Positions 36,466 through 47,080 of a DNA stretch of 64,000 bases are shown here, piece after piece. The notes under the pieces are model-generated. The model did no database searches. It was not told where the DNA came from and was given only the letters and a program-made list of their open reading frames with translations. The DNA is from an uncultured Roseburia sp. GTDB lineage: Bacteria > Bacillota > Clostridia > Lachnospirales > Lachnospiraceae. Each line of letters begins with the position of its first letter. The stretch's first letter is position 1. The stretch covers positions 95,081 through 159,080 of the forward strand of contig CANRSX010000007.1 of NCBI GenBank assembly GCA_947642555.1. Reading direction: 5' to 3'. The position numbers and the translations under genes are program-made.

Positions 36466-36590
36466 CATGTATGGTCATACGGGAGAAGAATCTGTAAAAG
36501 GAAGTAGACAAGTATTCAAAAGTTTAGTAAAATCATACATGGAGACGTCCCGGCAACCGGGTCTGACGAAAGCTTCTATATGTATGTATG
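36466..36590 (+). ncRNA. Candidate switching RNA element upstream of motA
   Basis: CATACATG (36534-36541) can pair perfectly with CATGTATG upstream (36466-36473). Alternatively CATACAT (36534-36540) can pair with ATGTATG downstream (36580-36586 or 36584-36590), enclosing a strong hairpin CCCGG-CAA-CCGGG (36549-36561). These pairings exclude each other, as in riboswitches and attenuators. The ligand, if any, is unknown. Confidence 0.4.
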
Positions 36591-36630
36591 GCGGAAATAC
36601 TATAATTTACAAGGATGGTAGGTGGAAGAA

Positions 36631-37422
36631 TTGGATATAGCTTCATTGGCAGGGATGCTGCTTGGTGTTGTGATGTTTGTGTTTGGTGTGTGGTCAAATG
36701 GCGGATTCGCCGGTCTGAGGAATATGTTCGATCCGGCTTCCGTGATTATCACGCTGGGAGGTTCGATCGCAGGTACCCTTGCTTCGAATAAACTAAAGGA
36801 TTTTATCGGCGGCCTTAAGTCGATTTCGCTCACGTTCCAGGAGAAACAGCTGGATCCGGCGAGCGCGATCCGGCATATCATTGATCTGTCGAACACGGCC
36901 CGGAAGGAAGGACTGCTCGCCCTTGAGGAAGCGGCGAACGGAATTGAGGATGATTTTTTAAAGAAAGGTATTATGCTTGTTGTGGACGGCACGGATCCGG
37001 AGCTGGTGCGCGGGATCATGGAGACGGATCTCACCTGTATCGAGGCCAGACACAACAAATCCATTGCTGTGTGGGAGAAATGGGCGGAACTCGGTCCTGC
37101 CTGGGGTATGATCGGTACCCTGATCGGTCTGATCCTGATGTTAAATAACATGGATGATCCTTCGACGATCGGACCGGCTATGTCCGTCGCGCTCGTTACC
37201 ACACTTTACGGTTCCCTGATCGCGAACTGGCTGTGTAACCCGACGGCAGCAAAGCTGAAGGTCAACAACAGCATGGAGATGATGATGAAGGAAATTACGG
37301 TGGAGGGCATCCTGTCCATCCAGGCAGGGGAGAATCCGCGTGTCATAGAGGAAAAGCTGAAATCATTCCTTGCGCCTGCAGAGCGGAATGACACATCGGA
37401 AAATGGCGGAGGTGAAGAGTAG
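36631..37422 (+). CDS. motA: Flagellar motor stator protein MotA
   Basis: A 263-residue, four-helix membrane protein that forms the ion channel of the motor with MotB. It starts MDIASLAGMLLGVVMFVFGV, and its third and fourth helices include GPAWGMIGTLIGLILMLNNM and GPAMSVALVTTLYGSLIANW. The cytoplasmic loop holds the charged residues that contact FliG. TTG 31 nt from the start of the GGATGG run (36631, with AGGTGG 5 nt upstream) gives the family start; GTG 36622 is an alternative three codons earlier. Confidence 0.93.
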   Translation: MDIASLAGMLLGVVMFVFGVWSNGGFAGLRNMFDPASVIITLGGSIAGTLASNKLKDFIGGLKSISLTFQEKQLDPASAIRHIIDLSNTARKEGLLALEEAANGIEDDFLKKGIMLVVDGTDPELVRGIMETDLTCIEARHNKSIAVWEKWAELGPAWGMIGTLIGLILMLNNMDDPSTIGPAMSVALVTTLYGSLIANWLCNPTAAKLKVNNSMEMMMKEITVEGILSIQAGENPRVIEEKLKSFLAPAERNDTSENGGGEE

Positions 37423-38231
37423 TGGCAAGAAAGAAAGCGCCGGAACAGGCGGGCGGTTCGCCGGCATGGATGAACACCTTCGCGGATCTGATGAATCTGC
37501 TGCTCTGCTTCTTCGTGCTGCTGTTTTCCATGTCAACGGTAGATGCCCAGAAGTTCGAGAAGGTAATCGCTTCGTTTCAGAGTACCTTCAGTATTCTGCC
37601 GAACGGCGGCGCATCCATCGGGGAAGGGGAGATGGTTTCCTCCGGCGTAAGTCAGCTTGAGATGTTTGACGTTTACTTTAACGAGATCGCCAATACAAAG
37701 TCAGAAGAGGAAGCAAAAGAAGAACAGGACGTGGTGGAAGCGTACGAGGAACAGGCGCTTGCCGAGTCTGAGGAGATGGCGGAGGAGATTGAGAAAGCGG
37801 TCGGGCAGTACGGCATACAGGATCAGGTTGAAGTGGAATTCAATGCGGATTTTGTTCTGATTAATATGAACGGTGCGCTGCTGTTTGACTCCGCGAAGTC
37901 GGATCTGCGCCAGGAAGCGTATGATCTGATTGACAATATCGGCAGGGTGATTGAGCCGTATAAGGAGAATATCATCGAGGTGGAAGGCCACACGGACAAT
38001 GTGCCGATCCATTCGGGCAGGTATGAGGACAATAACGTGCTGTCCATGTACCGCGCGCTGACCGTTGCGGATTATCTGCGCGGGATCACGGATATCGAGC
38101 CGGGACATATCAAGTCCTCCGGCCGCGGGGAGTATATGCCGGTAGCGGACAATGCGACTCCGGAGGGACGGGCGAGAAACAGGCGTGTCGAGATAAAGAT
38201 ATATAATTCCTATAATTCAGACTTAAATTGA
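37422..38231 (+). CDS. motB: Flagellar motor stator protein MotB
   Basis: A 269-residue protein that anchors the stator to peptidoglycan. One N-terminal membrane helix (residues ~20-42) contains the ion-carrying Asp22 (TFADLMNLLLCFFVLLFSM). An acidic, helical plug/linker (~80-135) is followed by the OmpA-like domain with VEGHTDNVPIHSG and RARNRRVEIKIY. The GTG start shares a base with the motA stop (TAGTG), and GGAGGTG lies upstream, so the two are coupled. Confidence 0.94.
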   Translation: MARKKAPEQAGGSPAWMNTFADLMNLLLCFFVLLFSMSTVDAQKFEKVIASFQSTFSILPNGGASIGEGEMVSSGVSQLEMFDVYFNEIANTKSEEEAKEEQDVVEAYEEQALAESEEMAEEIEKAVGQYGIQDQVEVEFNADFVLINMNGALLFDSAKSDLRQEAYDLIDNIGRVIEPYKENIIEVEGHTDNVPIHSGRYEDNNVLSMYRALTVADYLRGITDIEPGHIKSSGRGEYMPVADNATPEGRARNRRVEIKIYNSYNSDLN

Positions 38232-38247
38232 GGAGACGAAGAATCAT

Positions 38248-38778
38248 ATGAAGAAAAATCTGATGAGCGTAATTATTCTGGCACTGGTGCTGGCCGACCT
38301 GATTCTGACGGCGATTCTTGCATTTACGGTGATCCCGCAGGTGAAGAAATCAAACGAGCTTGTGGATCAGGTGTGCGCGGCGATCAACATTGAGCTGGAA
38401 GGCGGACAGAACGTGGATATGGCGAAGGTGCCGATCGAGGATATCGAGGTCTACAGTCTTACGGATCAGTTCACGGTGAACTTAAAGAATGATGAGAATG
38501 GCGGCGGCGTGGCAATGTTCTCCGTCGGTCTGTCTCTGAACACCAAGAGCGACGGATACAAGACCTATAAGGGGTCTGAGGGGCTTGCGGAGAAGCAGGA
38601 TATCATTCGTGACCAGATCATCGCAATCGTCGGCAGCAAGACGATCGATGAGTTTAATGCGGACAGCCAGAAACAGGTAAAGGAAGAGATCCTGACAGCA
38701 CTGCAGAGCCTGTTTGGAGGAAAGGACTTTATTATCGGTGTCAATTTCTCAAGCGTAACAACACAGGCAGTGAAATAA
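38248..38778 (+). CDS. fliL: Flagellar basal-body-associated protein FliL
   Basis: A 176-residue single-pass protein with an N-terminal membrane helix (residues ~6-30, VIILALVLADLILTAILAF) and a periplasmic FliL-type domain. FliL forms a ring around the stator and increases torque. The sequence is divergent, so part of the call rests on position between motB and fliM, on size and on topology. Confidence 0.8.
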   Translation: MKKNLMSVIILALVLADLILTAILAFTVIPQVKKSNELVDQVCAAINIELEGGQNVDMAKVPIEDIEVYSLTDQFTVNLKNDENGGGVAMFSVGLSLNTKSDGYKTYKGSEGLAEKQDIIRDQIIAIVGSKTIDEFNADSQKQVKEEILTALQSLFGGKDFIIGVNFSSVTTQAVK

Positions 38779-38800
38779 CAGATTTAGGTGGTGAGAGAAA

Positions 38801-39784
38801 ATGGCGGATGTCTTATCCCAAAACGAAATAGACAGTTTGCTTAAGTCCGCGGGCGGCGGTGAACTGGGTATAGTAGAGGATATCAAAGCAAAAAACGAGA
38901 AGCAGGTCAAGAATTATGATTTTGCCCGTCCGGCAAAGTTTTCCAAGGAGCATCTGCGTACCTTAGAGATCATATTTGAGCATTACAGCAGACTTGTTTC
39001 CACGAATCTGCCGGTGTATCTGCGAAAGAACGTCCAGGTGGACGTCGTGAGCTCGGAGGCGGTGACCTATGCCGAATTTTCCAGCGGCCTGACCAATCCG
39101 GTTCTGCTCGGGGTGGTGAATTTCGCTCCGATGAAAGGCAGTATTATTCTCGAGATGGCGGAAAATATCGGTTATGCGATTGTGGACCGCATGTTAGGCG
39201 GCGAGGGGCTTCCCTTAGACAAGATGAGGGAATTTTCCGAGATCGAGCTTCTGATCATCGAGAGAATGTACAATATATGCGTGGGGCTCATGGTGGAGCC
39301 GTGGGAAACGGTATGTGAGCTGACGCCGCGGCTGGAGAGGATCGAGACAAACTCACAGTTCGCACAGGTGATCTCGCCGACAGAGATGACGGCGCTTGTC
39401 ACCTTAAACATCAAGATCGGAGATGTGGAGGGGCTGATCAATGTCTGCCTGCCGTACCTGACGCTGGAGTCTGTGATGGACAGACTGAATACCAAGTACT
39501 GGTACTCGAATATGCAGGAGAGAGACGAACAGGTATATACGGACCGGATGGAGGCGCTGGTGTCAAGGGCACCGATTCCGGTAAAGGCGATTCTGGGCAA
39601 CAGCAGCATTTCCGTGAATGATTTTCTGGGGCTGCAGCTGGGAGATATCATCCGTCTCGGGACAAAGGTTGATGAAGAGCTTTCCGTATACGTTGGGAGC
39701 ATACAAAAGTTTACTGCTCTGCCGGGTGCGTCGGGTGAGAATTATGCAGTAAGAATCACGTCAGTAATTAAGGAGGAGCAGTGA
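38801..39784 (+). CDS. fliM: Flagellar motor switch protein FliM
   Basis: A 327-residue C-ring protein. The N-terminal LSQNEIDSLLKS is the phospho-CheY-binding motif; the middle CheC-like domain includes NYDFARPAKFSKEHLRTLEI and the C-terminal ~75 residues form a FliN-like (SpoA) domain. It sets rotation direction. The ribosome binding site AGGTGGTGAG is 5 nt upstream. It is followed by fliY after one base. Confidence 0.96.
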   Translation: MADVLSQNEIDSLLKSAGGGELGIVEDIKAKNEKQVKNYDFARPAKFSKEHLRTLEIIFEHYSRLVSTNLPVYLRKNVQVDVVSSEAVTYAEFSSGLTNPVLLGVVNFAPMKGSIILEMAENIGYAIVDRMLGGEGLPLDKMREFSEIELLIIERMYNICVGLMVEPWETVCELTPRLERIETNSQFAQVISPTEMTALVTLNIKIGDVEGLINVCLPYLTLESVMDRLNTKYWYSNMQERDEQVYTDRMEALVSRAPIPVKAILGNSSISVNDFLGLQLGDIIRLGTKVDEELSVYVGSIQKFTALPGASGENYAVRITSVIKEEQ

Positions 39785-39785
39785 G

Positions 39786-41087
39786 ATGGATGGAGTAATG
39801 TCTCAGGAAGAGATTAACGCATTACTGAGCAGCGGTATCATTGAAGCGGCCAGTCCAGATCCGGAGCCGGAAGCGGAAGCGGCGGAGCAGACGGACGGCG
39901 AACTTCTGACGGATCAGGAGAAGGATGCGATCGGAGAGATTTCCAATATCAGCCTGGGGACGGCAGCTACGACACTGTTCTCACTGGTGAACCGGAAGGT
40001 AACGATCTCCACACCGGTAGTTTCCTATGCGAACTGGAACGATATCTGCGAGGAGTATGAGCGGCCGTGCGTGTTTATCCGGATCGGGTATACCGTAGGG
40101 CTTGACGGCAGCAATATCATGGTACTCAAGGAGGATGATGTCAAGGTCATCACCGACCTGATGATGGGCGGAGACGGGACCAATACGAGCGGTGATATCG
40201 GCGAGCTGCACTTAAGTGCAATCAGCGAGGCGATGAACCAGATGATGGGATCCGCGTCGACTTCCATGTCTTCCATGCTGAATAAGGTGATCGATATCAG
40301 CCCGCCGCAGGCCGACCTGGTAGATCTGCAGGCTTCGATGAATGAGGGGACGATCGACGAATTCCTGACGCGGGAGTTTGTCAGAATCTCGTTCCGGCTG
40401 GTTATCGAGGGGCTGGTGGACAGTCATATCATGCAGCTGTTCCCGCCGGAGTTTGTCAGGGAAATGTGCAAAAACGTATCGAAGAATATGGAGCGCGATT
40501 CCAATAAAGCAGCCGGTATCGTGACGGAGGATGACGAACCGGAAGAGCAGATCGGAGGACCGATGCCGGGCGGCGGAATGGCAGGAGGGCCGATGATGGG
40601 CGATCCGATGGCAGCCCAGATGGGAATGATGCCGCAGGGCATGATGGGAGGCCAGCCGATGATGCAGGGACAGCCGATGATGGGCGGAATGATGCCGCAG
40701 GGTATGATGGGAGCGCCGATGGGAGCTCCAATGGGACAGCAAATAATGGGAGTGCCGATGATGGGTCAGGAGATGTCGCAAATGTATGGACAACAGATAA
40801 ATGTACAGCCAGCACAGTTTCAGGCTTTTAATGGGAATACACCGGTGGGCGGGCCGGAGAATATCGATCTGATTATGGATGTGCCGCTTGAGGTAACGGT
40901 GGAACTGGGAAGAACTTCAAGATCAATCAAAGAGATTCTTGATTTTGCACCGGGAACTGTTATAGAATTAAATCGTATCGCGGGAGAACCGATCGACGTT
41001 CTTGTAAACGGAAAGTACGTTGCCAAGGGCGAGGTAATTATAATTGAAGAGAGCTACGGTATCCGCATTACAGAGATAATAAAGTAG
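39786..41087 (+). CDS. fliY: Flagellar switch phosphatase FliY with Met/Gly/Pro-rich linker
   Basis: A 433-residue fusion of a CheC-type CheY-P phosphatase and a FliN domain. It starts with a CheY-binding motif (MSQEEINALLSSG). Both phosphatase sites are intact: Glu51-x2-Asn54-x22-Pro77 and Glu148-x2-Asn151-x22-Pro174. The C-terminal FliN/SpoA domain is residues ~360-433 (VPLEVTVELGRTSRSIKEIL). Between them, residues ~257-335 are extremely rich in Met, Gly, Pro and Gln, with about 25 Met in 75 residues, which is unusual. It removes the phosphate from CheY at the motor. Confidence 0.95.
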   Translation: MDGVMSQEEINALLSSGIIEAASPDPEPEAEAAEQTDGELLTDQEKDAIGEISNISLGTAATTLFSLVNRKVTISTPVVSYANWNDICEEYERPCVFIRIGYTVGLDGSNIMVLKEDDVKVITDLMMGGDGTNTSGDIGELHLSAISEAMNQMMGSASTSMSSMLNKVIDISPPQADLVDLQASMNEGTIDEFLTREFVRISFRLVIEGLVDSHIMQLFPPEFVREMCKNVSKNMERDSNKAAGIVTEDDEPEEQIGGPMPGGGMAGGPMMGDPMAAQMGMMPQGMMGGQPMMQGQPMMGGMMPQGMMGAPMGAPMGQQIMGVPMMGQEMSQMYGQQINVQPAQFQAFNGNTPVGGPENIDLIMDVPLEVTVELGRTSRSIKEILDFAPGTVIELNRIAGEPIDVLVNGKYVAKGEVIIIEESYGIRITEIIK

Positions 41088-41126
41088 TAGATCCAAACAA
41101 ACCATGAATGAATAGGAGAAAATGTT

Positions 41127-41486
41127 ATGGCAAAAATTATGATTTGTGATGACGCAGCTTTCATGCGGATGATGATCAAGGACATCCTGACGAAGAACGG
41201 CTACGAGATCGCAGCGGAGGCAGAAAACGGGGCGGTGGCAGTGGAGCGCTATCCGGAGGCAAAACCGGATCTGGTGCTGATGGATATCACAATGCCGGAT
41301 ATGGACGGGATTCAGGCGTTAAAGAAGATACGCGAGATCGATCCGTCCGCCAATGTCGTGATGTGTTCCGCAATGGGTCAGCAGGCGATGGTAATCGAAG
41401 CGATCCAGTCCGGCGCGAAAGACTTTATTGTAAAACCGTTCCAGGCGGAGCGCGTGATTGAAGCAGTAAGAAAAGTAGTGGGCTGA
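41127..41486 (+). CDS. cheY: Chemotaxis response regulator CheY
   Basis: A 119-residue single-domain receiver. The acidic pocket is Asp8-Asp9, the phospho-acceptor is Asp53 (LVLMDITMPDMDG), and the conserved Ser and Lys are in VMCSAMGQ and FIVKPFQAERV. Phosphorylated by CheA, it binds FliM/FliY to change rotation. It lies between fliY and fliO, as in Bacillus. Confidence 0.96.
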   Translation: MAKIMICDDAAFMRMMIKDILTKNGYEIAAEAENGAVAVERYPEAKPDLVLMDITMPDMDGIQALKKIREIDPSANVVMCSAMGQQAMVIEAIQSGAKDFIVKPFQAERVIEAVRKVVG

Positions 41487-41487
41487 C

Positions 41488-41892
41488 ATGGTTCTGCTCA
41501 GCTCTCCGGTAAACAGCCTGATACAGCTTCTGGGTGTTCTGGTCATCTTTTGTTTTGTCCTTGCGATTACATATTTTGTGACAAAGTGGATCGGGGGAGT
41601 TCAGAAGGCACAGATGACCGGACGCGGGCTGCAGGTGATTGACACCGTCCGGATAGGAGGAAATAAATACGCCCAGATTTTGAAAATCGGAGAGGTGTAT
41701 CTTGTGATCGCGGTGGGAAAGGATGAGGTTACGCTGCTCGCGAAGCTGACAGAGGAGGAGGCAGGACTGTCGGAGGAGGAGATGGCGTGTGCGAATCCGC
41801 CGAAGGGGGGAATTCTGCCGCCGGGTGCGCAGGAGACTTTTCAGGAGACACTTGAGAAATTCAGGGAACGCTTTTCGAAAAAGCAGGATTAG
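41488..41892 (+). CDS. fliO: Flagellar export protein FliO/FliZ
   Basis: A 134-residue single-pass protein (membrane helix ~11-33, LIQLLGVLVIFCFVLAITYF) with a cytoplasmic FliO domain (GRGLQVIDTVRIGGNKYAQI) and a basic C-terminus. FliO helps assemble the FliP ring of the export gate. The ATG is 1 nt after the cheY stop and has no clear Shine-Dalgarno, suggesting coupled translation. Confidence 0.87.
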   Translation: MVLLSSPVNSLIQLLGVLVIFCFVLAITYFVTKWIGGVQKAQMTGRGLQVIDTVRIGGNKYAQILKIGEVYLVIAVGKDEVTLLAKLTEEEAGLSEEEMACANPPKGGILPPGAQETFQETLEKFRERFSKKQD

Positions 41893-41895
41893 GTT

Positions 41896-42807
41896 ATGAC
41901 AAAATTTAAAAAAATATATTGTGTACTGTCGTTTTTATTCGCGGCGACTGTGCTGATTGCGGTATGCACTGTTTTTTCCGGAGAAACGCGGGTATATGCG
42001 GCATCTGCAGATGTCACGGACCCTGCCGGTGTCACGGATCCTGCAGACGATCCGGATGAGATCACGGATCCCGAAGACTGGGGTGCGGCCGATGTGCTGA
42101 CAGGGCCGAGTGATCCGGATACCGGGCTGTCGATTACGGTCAACAACGACACGGCTTCCCTGTCCACGCCGGTGAGGGCGCTTCTGGTACTGACGATTCT
42201 GGCGCTGGCGCCGTCGATTCTGATTATGCTCACCTCCTTTACGAGGATCATTATTGTGCTGCACTTCATCCGGACAGCGATGGGAACACAGTCGACGCCT
42301 CCGAATCAGGTGATGGTCGGGCTGGCGCTGTTTCTGACATTTTTTATCATGGCGCCGACGTTTCGTGAGATCAATGAGAACGCGATTCAGCCGCTCGATG
42401 CGGGGGAGATTTCCGTGGAGGAAGCGTTTGCTGCCGCGGAGCTGCCGATCCGGAATTTTATGTTTGACCAGACGCAGGAGGATGACCTGCAGATGTTTAT
42501 GAGCATCGACGGGCAGGAGTATCCCGATGTGATCGAACTTGAGGATTATTACGAGGTACCGTTTACAACAGTAGTGCCGGCGTTTATCATCAGTGAGCTG
42601 CGCCAGGCATTTATCATGGGATTTGTGATTTATATCCCGTTTATCGTGATTGATATGGTTGTGGCTTCCGTGCTCATGTCCATGGGTATGATGATGCTGC
42701 CGCCGACGACGATCTCACTGCCGTTTAAGATTCTTCTGTTTGTCATGGCGGACGGCTGGAATCTGATCATCATGAGCGTGGTGAGGACGTTCTATCATAC
42801 GGGATAG
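41896..42807 (+). CDS. fliP: Flagellar export gate protein FliP
   Basis: A 303-residue core subunit of the type III export gate. It has an N-terminal signal-type helix, an acidic extracellular segment with Asp-Pro repeats (residues ~37-80), and then the FliP domain (LLVLTILALAPSILIMLTSF, TRIIIVLHFIRTAMGTQSTP, and the C-terminal MGMMMLPPTTISLPFKILLF). FliP, FliQ and FliR follow each other here, the standard order. Confidence 0.96.
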   Translation: MTKFKKIYCVLSFLFAATVLIAVCTVFSGETRVYAASADVTDPAGVTDPADDPDEITDPEDWGAADVLTGPSDPDTGLSITVNNDTASLSTPVRALLVLTILALAPSILIMLTSFTRIIIVLHFIRTAMGTQSTPPNQVMVGLALFLTFFIMAPTFREINENAIQPLDAGEISVEEAFAAAELPIRNFMFDQTQEDDLQMFMSIDGQEYPDVIELEDYYEVPFTTVVPAFIISELRQAFIMGFVIYIPFIVIDMVVASVLMSMGMMMLPPTTISLPFKILLFVMADGWNLIIMSVVRTFYHTG

Positions 42808-42826
42808 AAAAAAAGAGGTGTGAGAT

Positions 42827-43096
42827 ATGTCTGAGGGAGTTGTTCTGGATATCGCGCGTGAGGCGCTCTATACGATTATTATCTGTGCGGCGCCGCTGCT
42901 TCTGGTGTCGCTGGTGGTTGGACTGGTGATCAGTATTTTCCAGACAGTGACCTCGATTCAGGAGCAGACGCTTACCTTTGTGCCGAAGATTATCTGCGTA
43001 TTCTTAGGGATTATGCTGTTCGGCTCCTGGATCCTGAATAATCTGACCGGATTTATTCAGAGGCTGTGGTCTGACTTCAGTGTGTATTTCGGTTAG
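42827..43096 (+). CDS. fliQ: Flagellar export gate protein FliQ
   Basis: An 89-residue protein with two membrane helices (AAPLLLVSLVVGLVISIFQT and IICVFLGIMLFGSWIL) and the family motif QTVTSIQEQTLTFVPKI between them. It forms the outer ring of the FliPQR gate. GAGGTGTGAG precedes the start. Confidence 0.95.
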   Translation: MSEGVVLDIAREALYTIIICAAPLLLVSLVVGLVISIFQTVTSIQEQTLTFVPKIICVFLGIMLFGSWILNNLTGFIQRLWSDFSVYFG

Positions 43097-43104
43097 GACG
43101 TGGA

Positions 43105-43884
43105 ATGCTTGATTATACGTTTTCACTGGTAGATTTTGAAATCTGGATACTGGTACTGGTCCGCATATCCTGTTTTGTCTATATCGCACCGTTTTACGGC
43201 ATGAGCAATGTTCCGTCACGGGTGAAAATCGGTCTGTCCGTTTTTGTGACAATCCTGATTGCCGGAACGGTTGACGCGGGTGCGGTGACGTATACGGGAA
43301 TGATCGGATATGCCGTGCTTGTGGTCAGGGAGGGAATTACAGGGTTGCTGATGGGATTTGCTGCAAACATTTGTAATTCCATTATTTTGTTTGCGGGAAA
43401 TATCATCGACATGGATATCGGCCTCTCAATGGCGCAGGAGTTTGACCCCATGTTCCGGACGCAGGTGACGATGACCGGACATCTCTATCAGTATCTCATT
43501 CTGATGCTGATGGTGATTTTAAATATGCATCATGTTATCTTAAGAGCACTGATTGATTCCTATGAGGTGATTCCGGTAAACGGGCAGGTGTTCCGGTGGG
43601 ACAGCCTGCTTGCCACCATGATCCGGTTTATGGGCGATATGTTTGTCATCGGTTTCCGGATCATGCTGCCGATTTTTGTCTGTATCATGATCTTAAACAG
43701 TATCCTCGGGATTATGGCAAAGGTGGCGCCGCAGATGAACATGTTTGCGGTCGGTATGCAGATGAAGGTTCTGGCAGGGCTTCTGATCCTGTTTGTGACG
43801 GTGATTCTGCTGCCCGGGATCGCGGATTTTATTTTTAAAGAAATGAGGCAGATGATTGTCTCGGTCATTGAGGGAATGTACTGA
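43105..43884 (+). CDS. fliR: Flagellar export gate protein FliR
   Basis: A 259-residue membrane protein with about six helices, completing the FliPQR export gate. Diagnostic segments are ILVLVRISCFVYIAPFYGMS and DIGLSMAQEFDPMFRTQVTM, with a C-terminal PQMNMFAVGMQMKVLAGLLI. It overlaps an upstream extension of the flhB frame, but the preferred flhB start lies after its stop codon. Confidence 0.95.
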   Translation: MLDYTFSLVDFEIWILVLVRISCFVYIAPFYGMSNVPSRVKIGLSVFVTILIAGTVDAGAVTYTGMIGYAVLVVREGITGLLMGFAANICNSIILFAGNIIDMDIGLSMAQEFDPMFRTQVTMTGHLYQYLILMLMVILNMHHVILRALIDSYEVIPVNGQVFRWDSLLATMIRFMGDMFVIGFRIMLPIFVCIMILNSILGIMAKVAPQMNMFAVGMQMKVLAGLLILFVTVILLPGIADFIFKEMRQMIVSVIEGMY

Positions 43885-43897
43885 CCAGAAGGAATGG

Positions 43898-45028
43898 ATG
43901 AACTTGGAGCAGAAGGAAAGACTGATACTGGAATATGATCTCCAATGGTTTGCCAAGGACGGCCCGGGAGGAGAAAAGACAGAACCCGCGACCGCGAAGA
44001 AGTTAAGAGAGGCCAGGGAGGACGGGAAGGTCGCAAAGAGCAAAGAGCTTACCTCAGCATTTGATCTGATCGTTCTTTTTCTTGTGTTAAAAATATTTAT
44101 TCCCCATGTGGGAAATGGTTTTTTAGAGGTGTTTTATTATGTATACCGGATGCTGCCGGATTTTCTGTCCATCAATGTAAAGGATTTTAATTCCCGGGCG
44201 GTCCAGTCGTTTCTGGTGCCGGTATTTGTAAAAATGTTTGTGATTGTGGCGCCGTTTTTCCTGTTTGGATTTGCGATGACGCTGATTGTCAATATCCTGC
44301 AGGTCGGCTGGAAGGTGACCACAAAGCCGATGAAGCCGAAGCTGGACCGGTTTAACCCGATCAGCGGGTTTTCACGGCTGTTTTCCAAGGATTCGGTTTT
44401 TGAACTGTTTAAATCGATCTTAAAGATTGCAGTGATTATTTATGTTGCCTGGCTCTCCATCCGGGATCAGGCGGATGACATTTTCCTGCTGTATGATATG
44501 CCGGTCAACCAGGCGCTTGCGTTCTGCGGGGATATCATTATCAATACCGGCTTAAAGATCAGTCTGGTGTATCTGCTGGTAGGGATCGCCGACTATATCT
44601 ATCAGAAGTATCGCTTCAAAGAAGAGATGAAGATGACCAAGCAGGAGGTCAAGGATGAGTATAAGAATACGGAAGGAAATCCCGAGATCAAGGGCCGTCA
44701 GCGGCAGCGGATGCGGGAGGCCTCCCGCAGGAGAATGATGCAGGATGTCCCGAAGGCGGATGTCGTCATCACGAACCCGACGCACCTTGCGGTTGCGATC
44801 AAATATGATCCCGACACGAACCGGGCGCCGGTTGTCCTGGCCAAGGGCGAGGATTATCTGGCGTTAAAGATCCGCGAGGCTGCGAAGGAACATCAGATTG
44901 AGATTGTGGAAAATAAACCGCTCGCAAGAATGCTTTACACCAACGTCGAGATCGGCGGCGAGATTCCGCCGGAGCTCTATCAGGCAGTGGCGGAAATTCT
45001 TGCGATGGTATATAATACAAGGCAGTAG
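43898..45028 (+). CDS. flhB: Flagellar export switch protein FlhB
   Basis: A 376-residue membrane protein that controls the switch from hook to filament export. The N-terminus (LILEYDLQWFAKDGPGGEKT) is followed by ATAKKLREAREDGKVAKSKE and four membrane helices, then the cytoplasmic domain with the autocleavage motif NPTH in ADVVITNPTHLAVAIKYDPD. ATG 43898, with AGAAGGA 5 nt upstream, gives the family start; the frame is open upstream into fliR. Confidence 0.96.
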   Translation: MNLEQKERLILEYDLQWFAKDGPGGEKTEPATAKKLREAREDGKVAKSKELTSAFDLIVLFLVLKIFIPHVGNGFLEVFYYVYRMLPDFLSINVKDFNSRAVQSFLVPVFVKMFVIVAPFFLFGFAMTLIVNILQVGWKVTTKPMKPKLDRFNPISGFSRLFSKDSVFELFKSILKIAVIIYVAWLSIRDQADDIFLLYDMPVNQALAFCGDIIINTGLKISLVYLLVGIADYIYQKYRFKEEMKMTKQEVKDEYKNTEGNPEIKGRQRQRMREASRRRMMQDVPKADVVITNPTHLAVAIKYDPDTNRAPVVLAKGEDYLALKIREAAKEHQIEIVENKPLARMLYTNVEIGGEIPPELYQAVAEILAMVYNTRQ

Positions 45029-45046
45029 ATAATGTAGGAGGATTGT

Positions 45047-47080
<2,034 letters not shown>

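Larger units (their letters stand above)
36192..36630 (+). other. Non-coding leader region between flgE and motA (about 440 nt)
   Basis: No credible ORF is present, and flbD, expected here, is absent. The region holds a palindrome-containing promoter (36243-36271), a hairpin with T-run (36275-36325), repeats of GTCATGC/GTCATAC around 36329-36480, and a downstream domain with alternative pairings (36466-36590). It looks like a long 5' leader for motA and the following genes. I recognise no known riboswitch class. Confidence 0.6.

Noticed and set aside
36300..36620. c-di-GMP riboswitch in the motA leader
   Set aside because: The GACGAAAGC near 36565 recalls part of the class I motif, but the paired domains and the GGCAAACC-type segment are not found and the enclosed region is too small.
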